64,000 nt of DNA from Leifsonia sp. Root4 (GTDB lineage Bacteria > Actinomycetota > Actinomycetes > Actinomycetales > Microbacteriaceae), in contig NZ_LMDN01000001.1 in assembly GCF_001425085.1 (NCBI RefSeq), positions 270,364 through 334,363 of the forward strand, given 5' to 3'. The stretch's first letter is position 1. Every line of letters starts with the position of its first letter. The translations under genes and the position numbers were made by a program. Positions 41,813 to 50,840 of this stretch are shown here, in pieces. Under the pieces are notes generated by a model that did not search any database, was not told the origin of the DNA, and worked only from the letters and a program-made list of their open reading frames with translations.

Positions 41813-42943
41813 CTAGTTCAGGTCGAGGATCCACCCCAGCACGTGCGGAAAGCTGAGCATGGCGGCCGCGACGAGTGCGAAGCCCGCCGTTGTCCACGCG
41901 GCCGAGCGGAGCCGAAGCCTGCGGCCGGCTTCTGCCACCTGAGTCCGCGGCCGTTCGGCGCGCGGATCCGTGTAATGCGCGGCCTGATGACCCAGTTCCG
42001 CACCGATCAGCTCCGAGAAGAGGAGCAACGCCGTGACATCGGCACGATCCGAGCGGCGGCGGAATCTGCTCGACGCGACGATGAGCCGATCTTCGATGAC
42101 CTCGATGTCCCAGCGTCTGCCGTGGTCGATCAGGCAGACCATCACATCGGGCGTCAGGAGTTGGAGCGCGTCGCGCTCGTAGCCCTGCGGAACGTACACG
42201 GTGAAGTAGCGGTCGAAGTCGCCCTCGAGCGAGAGTCGCTGCGTGCCGGGCAGGAGCGAGCGCAGCGATCCGTTGCGGCGCGCATCGATCATGAGGTGCG
42301 GCAGGGCGCGCGGGAGTCGCATCTCCATGAACCGGAAGGCGTGGCGGGGCCCCTTCGGATCGCTCTTGCCACCCGCGTAGGCCGCGACGGCGATCTGCAG
42401 GGAGGGATTCGGCCCACGATCCCCTCGCCAGAGCGAGAACGTCGAGCGGAAGAGCGATGCTCGCGACGGGTCGGGTCGATGCGCGAGCCGTGCGGGTCTG
42501 CGCGGAGCGGCCGGGCCCCGCCCCTCGGCGAAGAGGATCCCCAGCCGATCGGGTGCGAATCCGTTGCGAGAGTAGAGCAGCCCGCGTTCCGCGGCGAACC
42601 GGGCGATGGCGATCCCCCGCCGTGTGTCGAAGGGCAAGGAGAGCAGCACGAGGCTCCAGATCCACAAGCCGATCGCCACCCACAACGCAGCGACGATGGC
42701 GAGCCCGCCCATCCAGTCGATCCAGTCAGGCAGCACGATCGCGAAGGGGAGCTCCATCGTGAGGCTGGAGGCGAGGACTGTGACGAGCACAGCAGGCATC
42801 AGGAGGAGCGCGCCCTGCACGGCGGAGCGGAAAACGCGTGGATCCTCCTCGCGCACCTCCCGCCACGTCACGGTGGCCGGCCACTCCGAGCGGAACTGCG
42901 CGAGCCGGGATGCCGGGTCCTGCGCGCGTTCCGTGTCGTTCAC
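41813..42943 (-). CDS. membrane protein of unknown function
   Basis: A 376-residue protein with two membrane helices near the start (about 40-65 and 72-105), a long cytoplasmic domain (about 110-345) and a C-terminal helix. The domain includes YSRNGFAP, LPHLMIDARRNGSL and FTVYVPQGYERDALQLLTPD, a pattern I associate loosely with DUF3137-like proteins of actinobacteria. It has no catalytic motif I can name. The GTG has a -10 TAGCCT six bases upstream. Confidence 0.7.
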   Translation of the reverse strand: MNDTERAQDPASRLAQFRSEWPATVTWREVREEDPRVFRSAVQGALLLMPAVLVTVLASSLTMELPFAIVLPDWIDWMGGLAIVAALWVAIGLWIWSLVLLSLPFDTRRGIAIARFAAERGLLYSRNGFAPDRLGILFAEGRGPAAPRRPARLAHRPDPSRASLFRSTFSLWRGDRGPNPSLQIAVAAYAGGKSDPKGPRHAFRFMEMRLPRALPHLMIDARRNGSLRSLLPGTQRLSLEGDFDRYFTVYVPQGYERDALQLLTPDVMVCLIDHGRRWDIEVIEDRLIVASSRFRRRSDRADVTALLLFSELIGAELGHQAAHYTDPRAERPRTQVAEAGRRLRLRSAAWTTAGFALVAAAMLSFPHVLGWILDLN

Positions 42944-42949
42944 GATGTC

Positions 42950-42955
42950 AGGCTA
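42950..42955 (-). promoter_or_regulatory. -10 element TAGCCT, leaderless membrane protein gene
   Basis: Minus-strand TAGCCT ends six bases before the GTG at 42943. Confidence 0.6.
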
Positions 42956-42996
42956 GCGCAGCCCCACGCGCGGAGCGCTCAGGGGCACCGGGAACG

Positions 42997-43030
42997 AAAA
43001 AGTCCCGGCCTCTTTCGAGACCGGGACTTT
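42997..43030 (-). terminator. intrinsic terminator of initiator tRNA copy 1
   Basis: On the minus strand a stem of about 14 pairs (AAAGTCCCGGTCTC with GAGGCCGGGACTTT, one G-T pair) closed by a GAAA loop and followed by T residues, 21 bases after the tRNA. Confidence 0.9.
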
Positions 43031-43051
43031 CAGTTGCGACGAGCGCATCTG

Positions 43052-43125
43052 TTGCGGGGACAGGATTTGAACCTGCGACCTCTGGGTTATGAGCCCAGCG
43101 AGCTACCGAACTGCTCCACCCCGCG
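43052..43125 (-). tRNA. initiator tRNA-fMet (CAU), copy 1
   Basis: A 74-base tRNA with anticodon CAU. Two initiator marks are visible: an unpaired first base (C1 against A72 next to GCGGGG/CCCCGC) and three G-C pairs at the base of the anticodon stem (CTGGG/CCCAG). CCA is not encoded. A -10 TAGTAT (43137-43142) lies 11 bases upstream. Confidence 0.97.
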
Positions 43126-43136
43126 CTACAAGATCA

Positions 43137-43142
43137 ATACTA
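43137..43142 (-). promoter_or_regulatory. -10 element of initiator tRNA copy 1
   Basis: Minus-strand TAGTAT, 11 bases before the tRNA 5' end; the second copy has its hexamer at the same distance. Confidence 0.5.
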
Positions 43143-43194
43143 CCTGACGTTTGGGTGAACACAGACCACTCGGCGCACGTCGGCGCATCGGCCG

Positions 43195-44448
43195 TCACCC
43201 GGCGGGGCCCGGGGGCGCGCCGGTGCCGGTCGCGTGACCGGAAGCGGACGCCGAGCCGCGGTGCCCGGCCTCCGCCTTGCGCTTCTTCCGCTCGGCCTTC
43301 TCCTGGGCGTCGAATTGGGCCATGATCACCTTCGTCTCGTCGAGCTCGCCGATCATGGGTCGGATCCAGCTCATCGCGGGGTTCGAGTCAACGAGGATCA
43401 GGCGCACGAGCAACGTCAGCGGGATCGCGAGAATGGCGCCGATGGGCCCGATGACGACGGCCCAGAACAACACGGAGAAGAAGGTGATCGTCTGGCTGAG
43501 GCTAACGGCCTTGCCGATCACCCGCGGCTGGACGATGGATTGCACGACGGCGTTGATGACGCCGTAGACCACGATCACGACGATCACGGTCGGCCAGCCC
43601 CCGACGAGCGCGCCGAAGATGATCGGAGGGATGATCGCGATGAAGTAGCCGATGTTCGGGATGAAGGAACACACGAACGCGAGCAGGCCCCAGATGAACG
43701 CGCCGGGCACCCCGATGATGATGAGCGCAATGGCGTCAATGATTCCTTGCGCCAGGCCGAGCACCGTTGTGGCCACCATGTAACGCCGGACGTTGGCGCC
43801 GTATCCGACGAGGGTCGCGACGACAAGCGGCCGTACCGGGTACAGCTGGCGCAGCAGAGCAGGCACGAAGCCGGCATCCATCGCCATCAGCATGATCATC
43901 GTGAACACGATGACGAGGAGCGTCACCGTGCCGGTGAGTCCCCCGATCAAACCGCCGACAAACGCGAGAAGGGATGCGGGGTCGAAGCCGGCCAGGATGT
44001 CGTCCAGCTCGCCGGTGCTGATGCCGATCGACGACATCCAGGCCGCGAAGTCCTTCGCGGTCGCGACGATCTGATCACTGTAGTTGTGCAGCAGCGCCCC
44101 GAACTGGCCGAAGGCGACGAGGATCGCGTAGCCGAGAGCGAGCAGCACGGCGACGACGGCGAGGATGACCGTGCCTGTCGCGATGCCGCGCGGTACGCCG
44201 TGCCCCTGCATCCACATCCGCAGTGGGTGCACGCAGATGGTGAGCACGAGCCCCAGGAAGACCGGGGCGAAGATGCCGGCGATCGCCCCGAGACCGAACG
44301 CCGCGAGTGTCGCGCCACCGAGGCCCATCAGGATGAAGGCGTTGCGGTGCCCATCCGGAGACGCCACGACGGCGTCCGGTGTCGCGGTGTCGGCGACCGG
44401 CCCCCGGGCTGGTGCAACCTCCGCCGAGCGCTTCCTGGTCCACCTCAT
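43195..44448 (-). CDS. AI-2E family transporter (PerM/TqsA-like)
   Basis: A 417-residue membrane protein with about eight helices. The family core ICSFIPNIGYFIAI-like segment (here FVCSFIPNIGYFIAIIPP), PRVIGKAVSLSQTITFFSVL and the N-terminal helix pair are clear. Members export autoinducer-2 or other small solutes, or exchange Na+/H+; the role here is open. The C-terminal tail is Lys/Ala then Gly/Pro-rich. A GGAG site precedes the ATG. It lies between two identical initiator tRNA genes on the same strand. Confidence 0.9.
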   Translation of the reverse strand: MRWTRKRSAEVAPARGPVADTATPDAVVASPDGHRNAFILMGLGGATLAAFGLGAIAGIFAPVFLGLVLTICVHPLRMWMQGHGVPRGIATGTVILAVVAVLLALGYAILVAFGQFGALLHNYSDQIVATAKDFAAWMSSIGISTGELDDILAGFDPASLLAFVGGLIGGLTGTVTLLVIVFTMIMLMAMDAGFVPALLRQLYPVRPLVVATLVGYGANVRRYMVATTVLGLAQGIIDAIALIIIGVPGAFIWGLLAFVCSFIPNIGYFIAIIPPIIFGALVGGWPTVIVVIVVYGVINAVVQSIVQPRVIGKAVSLSQTITFFSVLFWAVVIGPIGAILAIPLTLLVRLILVDSNPAMSWIRPMIGELDETKVIMAQFDAQEKAERKKRKAEAGHRGSASASGHATGTGAPPGPAG

Positions 44449-44665
44449 GATGTCTCCGATACTCGATTGACGCCGACGACAGAGCGGGGACTGCCATTCG
44501 CCGGCCCTCGCGACCACGTGCACTGCCGTGCACGCTCGACGGTAGCGATCAGCCCGGCAGTCCGAATCACGTGATCTGCGTGATGCAGGCGGGGTGAGAC
44601 AGGCGGGGCGGGCTGAGAAGGCGGGCCCAGGGGCTCACCTGGCGGCCACGGGCATCCGCACATGC

Positions 44666-44699
44666 AAAAAGTCCCGGCCTCTTCCGAGACCGGGACTTT
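44666..44699 (-). terminator. intrinsic terminator of initiator tRNA copy 2
   Basis: The same stem as at 42997-43030 with loop GGAA instead of GAAA, again 21 bases after the tRNA and followed by five T on the minus strand. Confidence 0.9.
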
Positions 44700-44720
44700 C
44701 TATTGCGTTGAGCGCATCTG

Positions 44721-44794
44721 TTGCGGGGACAGGATTTGAACCTGCGACCTCTGGGTTATGAGCCCAGCGAGCTACCGAACTGCTCCACCCCGCG
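44721..44794 (-). tRNA. initiator tRNA-fMet (CAU), copy 2
   Basis: Identical in all 74 bases to the copy at 43052-43125, with the same C1-A72 mismatch and three G-C pairs. A -10-like TAACGT (44806-44811) lies 11 bases upstream. Confidence 0.97.
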
Positions 44795-44805
44795 CTACAA
44801 GAGAT

Positions 44806-44811
44806 ACGTTA
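44806..44811 (-). promoter_or_regulatory. -10 element of initiator tRNA copy 2
   Basis: Minus-strand TAACGT, 11 bases before the tRNA 5' end. The hexamer differs from that of copy 1 although the spacing is the same. Confidence 0.4.
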
Positions 44812-44928
44812 CCAAAGCTGCGCTGGGCCGTCGAATCGAGGGCCGTGTCGGCGCCGTCCCGGGCGCGCCGCACGCGGCAGCAGCCACCGGAACGCATGCA
44901 GCCGCCGGGACCCGGGCAGCCGCCAACA

Positions 44929-44969
44929 ACACAGCCGGCCGGTGGAACGAATCCACCGGCCGGCTGTGT
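44929..44969. terminator. long perfect hairpin after the UPF0182 gene
   Basis: Eighteen perfect pairs (ACACAGCCGGCCGGTGGA against its complement) with loop ACGAA, 27 bases past the UPF0182 stop. No T tract follows on either side. It probably ends UPF0182 transcription and isolates the tRNA. Confidence 0.75.
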
Positions 44970-44995
44970 CGATCCCGCTCTCGCGGGGACGGGAA

Positions 44996-47932
44996 CTACT
45001 CTCCGAGCACGGACATCAGCTGGGCCAGGGTGTCGGCGAGCTTCTTGTCGGCCGCGCCGTAGGCAGCCCAGTCGCCGTCGGCCATGGCCGCCTGCTTCTC
45101 CTTGAGCGCCTCGTTGGCGATCTCGAGCAGTGCCTTCGCCTGCGCGTCGGTCGTGCTGTCGGTGGGCGGCGTGGTCTCGCCGTCCGTCGGCGGCGTCGTC
45201 TCACCATCGGTGGGCGGCGTCGTCTCACCATCTGTCGGTGGCACCGGCTCACCGGGCGGCTGCGTTCCGCCGTCGCCGGCCTGGGCGCCGGAGTCGCCGC
45301 CGAAGAGCACGTTCAGCGCCTCGTCGAGGGTGTCTTCGAAGGCGATCTGGTCGCCGAAGCCGACGAGCACCTTCTGCAACAGCGGGAAGCTGGTTCCACC
45401 CGTGGACTGCACGTAGACGGGCTGCACGTACAACAGACCACCACCGACGGGCAGCGTCAGCAGGTTTCCGTTGCGCACCTTCGACTGGCCCTGCTTGAGC
45501 AGGTTGAGCACCTGTGAGACGGCCGGGTCGGAGTCGAAGGAGTTCTGCACCTGGCCGGGTCCGGGGATGCGGTCGTTCGGCAGCGTCAGCAGGCGGAGCT
45601 TGCCGTAGCTGTCGGCTCGCTCGCCGGTCTTGTTGCCGGCATCCGCGTCGACGGCGAGATAACCGGTGAGCACGTCGCGGGTGCTCTCGCCCTTCTGATC
45701 AGGGATGAAGGTCGAGTAGAGCGAGTACGAGGGTGCGGTCTGACCCGGCATCTGCATCGTGAGGTAGTACGGCGGCTGCAGCGTCTTGTCTTCCTTGGGA
45801 AGCGTCGGCTCCTTCGGCGTCGTCCAGGCGTCGTCGCTGGAGTAGAACGATCCGGCATCCGTCACGTGGTACTGACCCATGATCGAGCGCTGCATCTTGA
45901 ACAGATCGGATGGGTAGCGCACGTGGCTCATCAGGTCGCCGGAGATGTCGCTCATCGGCTTCACCGTGGTCGGGAAGATCTTCTGCCAGGTGGAGAGCAG
46001 CGGGTCTTCGTCGTCCCAGGCGTAGAGGGTGACGGTGCCGTCGTAGGCGTCAACCGTCGCCTTGACCGAGTTGCGGACGTAGTTCACGTCGTCGAGCGCG
46101 AAGCTCTCCGCCGTGGTCTGCGCGTCGTTGATCGCCGAGCTCATGCTGAGCTTCGTCGAGTACGGGTAGTTGGCGCTCGTGGTGTAACCGTCGACGATCC
46201 AGACGATCTTGCCGTCGATCACCGAGGGGTACGGGTCGGAGTCGAGCGTCAGGTACGGCGCGACCTTCTGCACGCGGTCGAGCGGGCTCCGGTCGAAGAG
46301 GATCTGCGAGGAGTCGGTGACCGAGTCGGAGAGGAAGATCTGCTCGCTCTGGAACTTGAGCGCGAAGACCAACTTCTTGAAGAGGTTGTCGAGCTTCGGC
46401 CCGCCGTCGCCGGCGAAGCTCGTGTAGGTCTGCTCGGTCCCGTCGCCGCCGGCCGGGTAGTCAAGCTCGACCGGCTTGGCGCCCTCAGGCGCACCGACGA
46501 TGGAGTACTCCGGCGAATCCTCACCGAAGTAGACGCGCGGCTCGAACTCGCCGAGCGAGCCGGTGCTCGGGATGCCGGACTCGAGGAACACCGGCTGTCC
46601 GTCGACAGAGCGCTGGTTGCCGTAGGCGGCGACCATGCCGTAACCGTGGGTGTAGACGATGGTGCGGTTCACCCAGTCGGGGGCGTCGCTCAGGCCGCTG
46701 AGGCGCAGGTCACGCACGGCGACGACGGCATCCTGAGACTTGCCGTCGATCGTGTAACGGTCGACATCCAGCTGGTCGGGGAATTGGTAGTACTGACGGA
46801 ACTGCTCGAGCTGTTCGAGCGAGTCGCTGACGATCGCTGGGTCGATGATACGGATGTTCGCGGCGGTCTCCGCGTCGGCGCGCAGTGCGCCGGGCTCGGC
46901 CTCCGTCTTCGCGTTGTAAGCGATCTCCTCGACGTCGGAGAGCCCGTAGGCCTCTCGGGTGAGGTCGATGTTGCGTTGGATGTACTCGGCCTCGAGGGTC
47001 TTCGCGCTCGGGACGACCTGGAAGCGCTGCACGACCCACGGGTAGAGCGAACCGATGAGGAGGCTGGTGACGATGAGCAGCACGGTTCCGATGATCGGCA
47101 GGCGCCAGCGGCCCATGATGGCCGTGATGAGGAAGAGCAGCGCGACGACGACGGCGATGCCGGCGAGGATCGCTCGGCCGGGGATCGTTGCATTGACGTC
47201 GGTGTACCCGGCGCCGGTGATCAGGCCGTTGTCATCGGTCAGCGTCGTGTACTGGTCGAGCCAGAGGCTGGCGGCCTGGAGCAGCAGGTAGAGCGCGGCC
47301 ATGATCGCGATCTGCACGCGCGCGGCCTTGGAGATGATGACCTCACGACCGCTGATGCGGATCGCGCCGTACAGGTAGGCGGTTGCGGCGGAGAGGATGA
47401 GCGCGATGAGCAGAACGGCCGACGCGAAACCGAGCACGGAGTGCAGGAACGGCAGGTCGAAGAGGTAGAAGGAGATGTCGAGCCCGAACTGCGGATCCGT
47501 CGTGCCGCTCGGTGTGCGGTTGAGCCACATGAGCGTGGTCTCCCAGCGCGAGGCGGCCGAGACACCGGCGAACAGGCCGAGAAGTGCCGGGATGCCGTAC
47601 ATCGCGAGCCGGCGCAGCGGCTCGATGACCTGCTGATAGCGGTCAAGCTGCGCATTGAGCTTCGCGTACACCGGGCGCGAGCGGTAGGCGATCTGAATGC
47701 TGAGCCACACGGGCAGTGCCATGCCGAGGAATCCGATGACGAACAGCACGGCGCTGGCGATCCACTGCGTCGTCAGAACGTTGAGGTAGCCGAGCTGGTC
47801 GAACCAGAGCACATCGGCGTAGAAACCCGCGAATGCGAAGAATGCCATCACGAGCCCGGCCACGATGGCCACGGTGATGGCGAGCGGCGCTCGGTTCGGG
47901 CGGGCGGGTGCGTCGGCTTCAGGGGATGTCAC
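44996..47932 (-). CDS. UPF0182 family large membrane protein (COG1615; Rv3193c-like)
   Basis: A 978-residue conserved actinobacterial protein. Seven or so membrane helices lie in the first 330 residues (FAGFYADVLWFDQLGYLNV is typical), followed by a very large outer domain (about 340-880; DVNYVRNSVKATVDAYDG, MRYPSDLFKMQRS-like VRYPSDLFKMQRS). A tail near residue 900 has tandem PPTDGETT octads before a short helix. The function is unknown. Its neighbours (YlbL, DUF2342, UvrD2, AdnAB) match the order around Rv3193c in M. tuberculosis. Confidence 0.95.
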   Translation of the reverse strand: MTSPEADAPARPNRAPLAITVAIVAGLVMAFFAFAGFYADVLWFDQLGYLNVLTTQWIASAVLFVIGFLGMALPVWLSIQIAYRSRPVYAKLNAQLDRYQQVIEPLRRLAMYGIPALLGLFAGVSAASRWETTLMWLNRTPSGTTDPQFGLDISFYLFDLPFLHSVLGFASAVLLIALILSAATAYLYGAIRISGREVIISKAARVQIAIMAALYLLLQAASLWLDQYTTLTDDNGLITGAGYTDVNATIPGRAILAGIAVVVALLFLITAIMGRWRLPIIGTVLLIVTSLLIGSLYPWVVQRFQVVPSAKTLEAEYIQRNIDLTREAYGLSDVEEIAYNAKTEAEPGALRADAETAANIRIIDPAIVSDSLEQLEQFRQYYQFPDQLDVDRYTIDGKSQDAVVAVRDLRLSGLSDAPDWVNRTIVYTHGYGMVAAYGNQRSVDGQPVFLESGIPSTGSLGEFEPRVYFGEDSPEYSIVGAPEGAKPVELDYPAGGDGTEQTYTSFAGDGGPKLDNLFKKLVFALKFQSEQIFLSDSVTDSSQILFDRSPLDRVQKVAPYLTLDSDPYPSVIDGKIVWIVDGYTTSANYPYSTKLSMSSAINDAQTTAESFALDDVNYVRNSVKATVDAYDGTVTLYAWDDEDPLLSTWQKIFPTTVKPMSDISGDLMSHVRYPSDLFKMQRSIMGQYHVTDAGSFYSSDDAWTTPKEPTLPKEDKTLQPPYYLTMQMPGQTAPSYSLYSTFIPDQKGESTRDVLTGYLAVDADAGNKTGERADSYGKLRLLTLPNDRIPGPGQVQNSFDSDPAVSQVLNLLKQGQSKVRNGNLLTLPVGGGLLYVQPVYVQSTGGTSFPLLQKVLVGFGDQIAFEDTLDEALNVLFGGDSGAQAGDGGTQPPGEPVPPTDGETTPPTDGETTPPTDGETTPPTDSTTDAQAKALLEIANEALKEKQAAMADGDWAAYGAADKKLADTLAQLMSVLGE

Positions 47933-47994
47933 GGGGCCTCAATGCTCGGTGGGGTGTGTTTTCGATGACAGAGTCTCGGGGTGCTGGATCTATC

Positions 47995-49119
47995 CTAGGG
48001 AGCCGAAGCTGAGAGTGAGCAGGAGGGCAGCTCTGAGGTGTCCCCACCCGAGCTGACCGTCTCGATCGCGGTGAGCGCCTGGTCGAGCGTCTCCACCGCG
48101 AATACGTTCAGTCCATCCGGAACGTGCCCGACGACCTCACCGCAATTCGCCTGCGGTGCGAGGAACCATTCGGCACCCTCACCCTGTGCTCCGAACATCT
48201 TCTGCTGGATCCCGCCGATCGGCCCGACATTCCCGGCGGAGTCGATCGTTCCGGTTCCCGCCCAGTCCTCCCCCGCCGTGAGGGCGCCGGGGGTGAGCTT
48301 GTCGATGATGCCGAGCGCGAACATCATGCCGGCACTCGGCCCGCCGACGTTGTCGAGCTGAATCTGCACGTCGATGGGCAGCTCGTACTCCATGGCCACA
48401 TTGACGCCGAGCACCGCGACGTCGCCGACGGTGCCAGGGACGATCTGCGCCTCGAAGCTCTCGCCGTCCCTGCTGACGGTGACGGATGCCGGGGCCTCCG
48501 TGCCGTTCTCGGCGATCGCCGTGCGGAGATCGGACACCGCGTGCACCTCGGTGCCGTTCACGGCGAGGATCTCGTCGTCGACCTCGATCTGCCCTGTCGA
48601 TGCCGACTCCGGGGTGAGGGACTTGACGATGATGCGGCGCGGGAAGTCGTAGTCGAGCTCCACCAGGGCCGCGGCGATGGCATCCTGTTGCGAGTTGACC
48701 ATGGCTGCCTGATTGGCCTGTTCGCGGTCCTCGGTCGAGACGTTCGGCGGGAACACCGCGTCGAGGGGAAGCACGGCCTTCTGCGGGTTGGCCCAGGCGG
48801 AAAGCACCTCGAACCAGCCCGGCCGGGTCTCGCGGTTACCCACGACCGACACCGTGAGCAGGTTCAGCTCGCCCTCGGTCGGGTAGGTGGTCTCGTCCGG
48901 GATCTCGATGAGCGGGCGCTCTTCGCCCTCGTGCTCCGCGGTGCCCAGCGTGTTGAACACGGGGCCGGGCTGCTCGATCACGTATGGCGCCGGCGCCATG
49001 CCGAGGAGGAGGCCGATGACGATCGCGACGCCGAGGAAGATCCAGCCGGTGCGCACGCGCCGGTCGCGGCGGCTGCGGGGGGCGTCGGAGCCCGTCTGGC
49101 CTTCGCTGAACAGTGCCAC
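47995..49119 (-). CDS. YlbL-type PDZ/Lon-like membrane serine protease (Rv3194c-like)
   Basis: A 374-residue protein with one N-terminal membrane helix (about 25-45, WIFLGVAIVIGLLLGMAPAP), a PDZ domain (about 145-225; QIEVDDEILAVNGTEV) and a Lon-type proteolytic domain. The catalytic Ser lies in NVGGPSAGMMFALG and the Lys in IGGIQQKMFGA. YlbL proteins cleave membrane or envelope targets; in Bacillus one removes the cell-division inhibitor YneA. I start at GTG 49119 with an AAAGGGA site; an ATG five codons earlier has no proper site. Confidence 0.9.
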   Translation of the reverse strand: MALFSEGQTGSDAPRSRRDRRVRTGWIFLGVAIVIGLLLGMAPAPYVIEQPGPVFNTLGTAEHEGEERPLIEIPDETTYPTEGELNLLTVSVVGNRETRPGWFEVLSAWANPQKAVLPLDAVFPPNVSTEDREQANQAAMVNSQQDAIAAALVELDYDFPRRIIVKSLTPESASTGQIEVDDEILAVNGTEVHAVSDLRTAIAENGTEAPASVTVSRDGESFEAQIVPGTVGDVAVLGVNVAMEYELPIDVQIQLDNVGGPSAGMMFALGIIDKLTPGALTAGEDWAGTGTIDSAGNVGPIGGIQQKMFGAQGEGAEWFLAPQANCGEVVGHVPDGLNVFAVETLDQALTAIETVSSGGDTSELPSCSLSASAP

Positions 49120-49245
49120 GGGCTTCCCTTTCATCCCTGCTGTTCGCGACAGGCGGACAGCAGAGCACCTCAGCCTAGGGCATTTCCCATCGAAGCCGCA
49201 GGATCTCGCACTAGCGTAGAAGCACGCGACTGAGAGGTGGCTGAA

Positions 49246-50649
49246 GTGGCCGACAACGCCCAGCCCGGTGACAATCTGAACCCCGACGACAACACGCCAG
49301 ACGACGACTTCCAGAAGATGCTGCGAGACCTGCTCTCCGGCAATTTCTCCGGGGATGCCGCCTCGATCGACCCTGCGCAGCTGGCAGGCGCAGCGGGGCT
49401 CCCGAACGATCCGGCGAGCATCGCCGCACTGATGAGTCAGCTGCGGGGGGCGATGAGCAACACGGGTGATGGAATCAACTGGGACCTCGCGCTGCGCCGC
49501 GCGGAGGAGAAGGTCGCGGCCTCACAGGAGCAGGTGACGCCGGAGCAGCGGGCGCAGTTCGACCAGGCGTTCAACATCGCGGCGCTGTGGCTCGACGAGG
49601 TCATCGCGGTCAGCGAGATCACCGTGCCCCCGACGCTGATCACCCGCAGACAGTGGGTGATGCAGACGATGCCCGTGTGGACGCAGCTGGCCGAGCCGGT
49701 CGCCACGAGCATCGCGGACACCCTCACCACCGCGCTCGGCGATCAGCTGCCGGAGGAGATGCGCGCGATGCTGGCCCAGGCCACGCCGATGATGCGCTCC
49801 CTGAGCGGCACGCTCTTCGCCATGCAACTCGGTGAGGTCGTCGGCGAGCTCGCCACGGAGGTCATCTCCGGCGGAGACATCGGCATCCCCCTGCTCGCCG
49901 AGCAGCAGGCGGCTCTGCTGCCGCAGAACGTGATGGAGTTCGGCGACGACCTCGACGTCTCCGTCGACCAGGTGCAGATCTACCTGGCCGTGCGCGAACT
50001 CGCGCACGCCCGACTGTTCCGTCACGCCCGCTGGCTGCGACTGCACCTGATCAGCGCGATCACCTCCTTCGCACAGGGAATCAGCGTCGACGCGAGCAAG
50101 CTCGAGGAGCTGGCATCCGGATTCGACCCGTCGAATCCCGAGGAACTGCGCCAGGCCATGGTCGACGGCTCCCTGATCCCGCCCAAGAGCGAGGCACAGC
50201 TGGCCGCCCTCGCGCAGCTGGAGACGATGCTCGCACTGATCGAGGGCTGGGTCACGGTCGTCACGAGCGAGGCCACCCACCGTCTGCCGGGTTCCGTGTC
50301 GATCGCCGAGATGGTGCGCAGACGCCGTGCGGCCGGCGGGCCGGCCGAGTCGGCCTTCGCAACACTCGTCGGCTTGGAGCTGCGCCCGCGGCGCCAGCGC
50401 GACGCCGCGGCCATGTGGCAGGCGGTGACGGATGCCGTCGGCAACGACGCCCGCGATGCGCTCTGGGCCCACCCCGACATCCTGCCGACGGCGGCCGACC
50501 TCGACGACCCGCAGGCGCTCGTCGCCCGTGTGGTCGCGAAGGCCGCCGGTGTCGAACCGGAACCCGACGAGGTCGACCAGGCTCTCGAGGCGCTGCTGCG
50601 CGGGGACGGCCCGGAACGCCCGCAGGATCCGAACGAGCCCTCGGCCTAG
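49246..50649 (+). CDS. DUF2342/zinc-dependent metalloprotease-like protein (Rv3195-like)
   Basis: A 467-residue protein of the family often called zinc-dependent metalloprotease or coenzyme F420-related hydrolase. The family block RELAHARLFRHARWLRLHL has a His pair but not a strict HExxH; EGWVTVVTSEAT follows. The first 45 residues are acidic and disordered. It has no signal peptide, so it is cytoplasmic. GAGAGG eight bases upstream favours this GTG over one three codons earlier. It is divergent from the YlbL gene, as in mycobacteria. Confidence 0.85.
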   Translation: MADNAQPGDNLNPDDNTPDDDFQKMLRDLLSGNFSGDAASIDPAQLAGAAGLPNDPASIAALMSQLRGAMSNTGDGINWDLALRRAEEKVAASQEQVTPEQRAQFDQAFNIAALWLDEVIAVSEITVPPTLITRRQWVMQTMPVWTQLAEPVATSIADTLTTALGDQLPEEMRAMLAQATPMMRSLSGTLFAMQLGEVVGELATEVISGGDIGIPLLAEQQAALLPQNVMEFGDDLDVSVDQVQIYLAVRELAHARLFRHARWLRLHLISAITSFAQGISVDASKLEELASGFDPSNPEELRQAMVDGSLIPPKSEAQLAALAQLETMLALIEGWVTVVTSEATHRLPGSVSIAEMVRRRRAAGGPAESAFATLVGLELRPRRQRDAAAMWQAVTDAVGNDARDALWAHPDILPTAADLDDPQALVARVVAKAAGVEPEPDEVDQALEALLRGDGPERPQDPNEPSA

Positions 50650-50684
50650 ACCGCCGGTTCGTTCCACCCGTTGCTTCGGTCCAT

Positions 50685-50840
50685 CCGTTGGTTGAGCTTG
50701 TCGAAACCTGATTTCGTCACACCCGTTGGTTGAGCTTGTCGAAACCTGATTTCGTCACGTCCGTTGGTTGAGCTTGTCGAAACCTGATTTCGACACACCC
50801 GTTGGTTGAGCTTGTCGAAACCTGATTTCGACAAGCTCAA
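50685..50840. repeat. four-copy 38-bp tandem repeat of the interspersed family
   Basis: Units beginning CCGTTGGTTGAGCTTGTCG start at 50685, 50723, 50761 and 50799, exactly 38 bp apart. The last unit runs into the inverse TTTCGACAAGCTCAATCAGC, making a 15-bp perfect hairpin with a CCTGA loop (to 50840). It fills most of the 295-bp gap, which holds no gene. Confidence 0.92.

Noticed and set aside
41813-43051. A horizontally acquired island near the tRNA genes
   Set aside because: Codon bias and leaderless promoters match the rest of the window, and there are no mobility genes or direct repeats.
45866-47968. A 700-codon open frame antisense to the UPF0182 gene
   Set aside because: High GC keeps the opposite strand open. 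The product is rich in Arg, Glu, His and Asp with no fold-like pattern, and UPF0182 is unmistakable on the minus strand. The same applies to the 725-codon frame at 56229-58406.
50685-50840. Regular 38-bp repeats as a CRISPR array
   Set aside because: Units are contiguous with no variable spacers, there are only four, no cas genes are near, and the core recurs elsewhere as an interspersed repeat.
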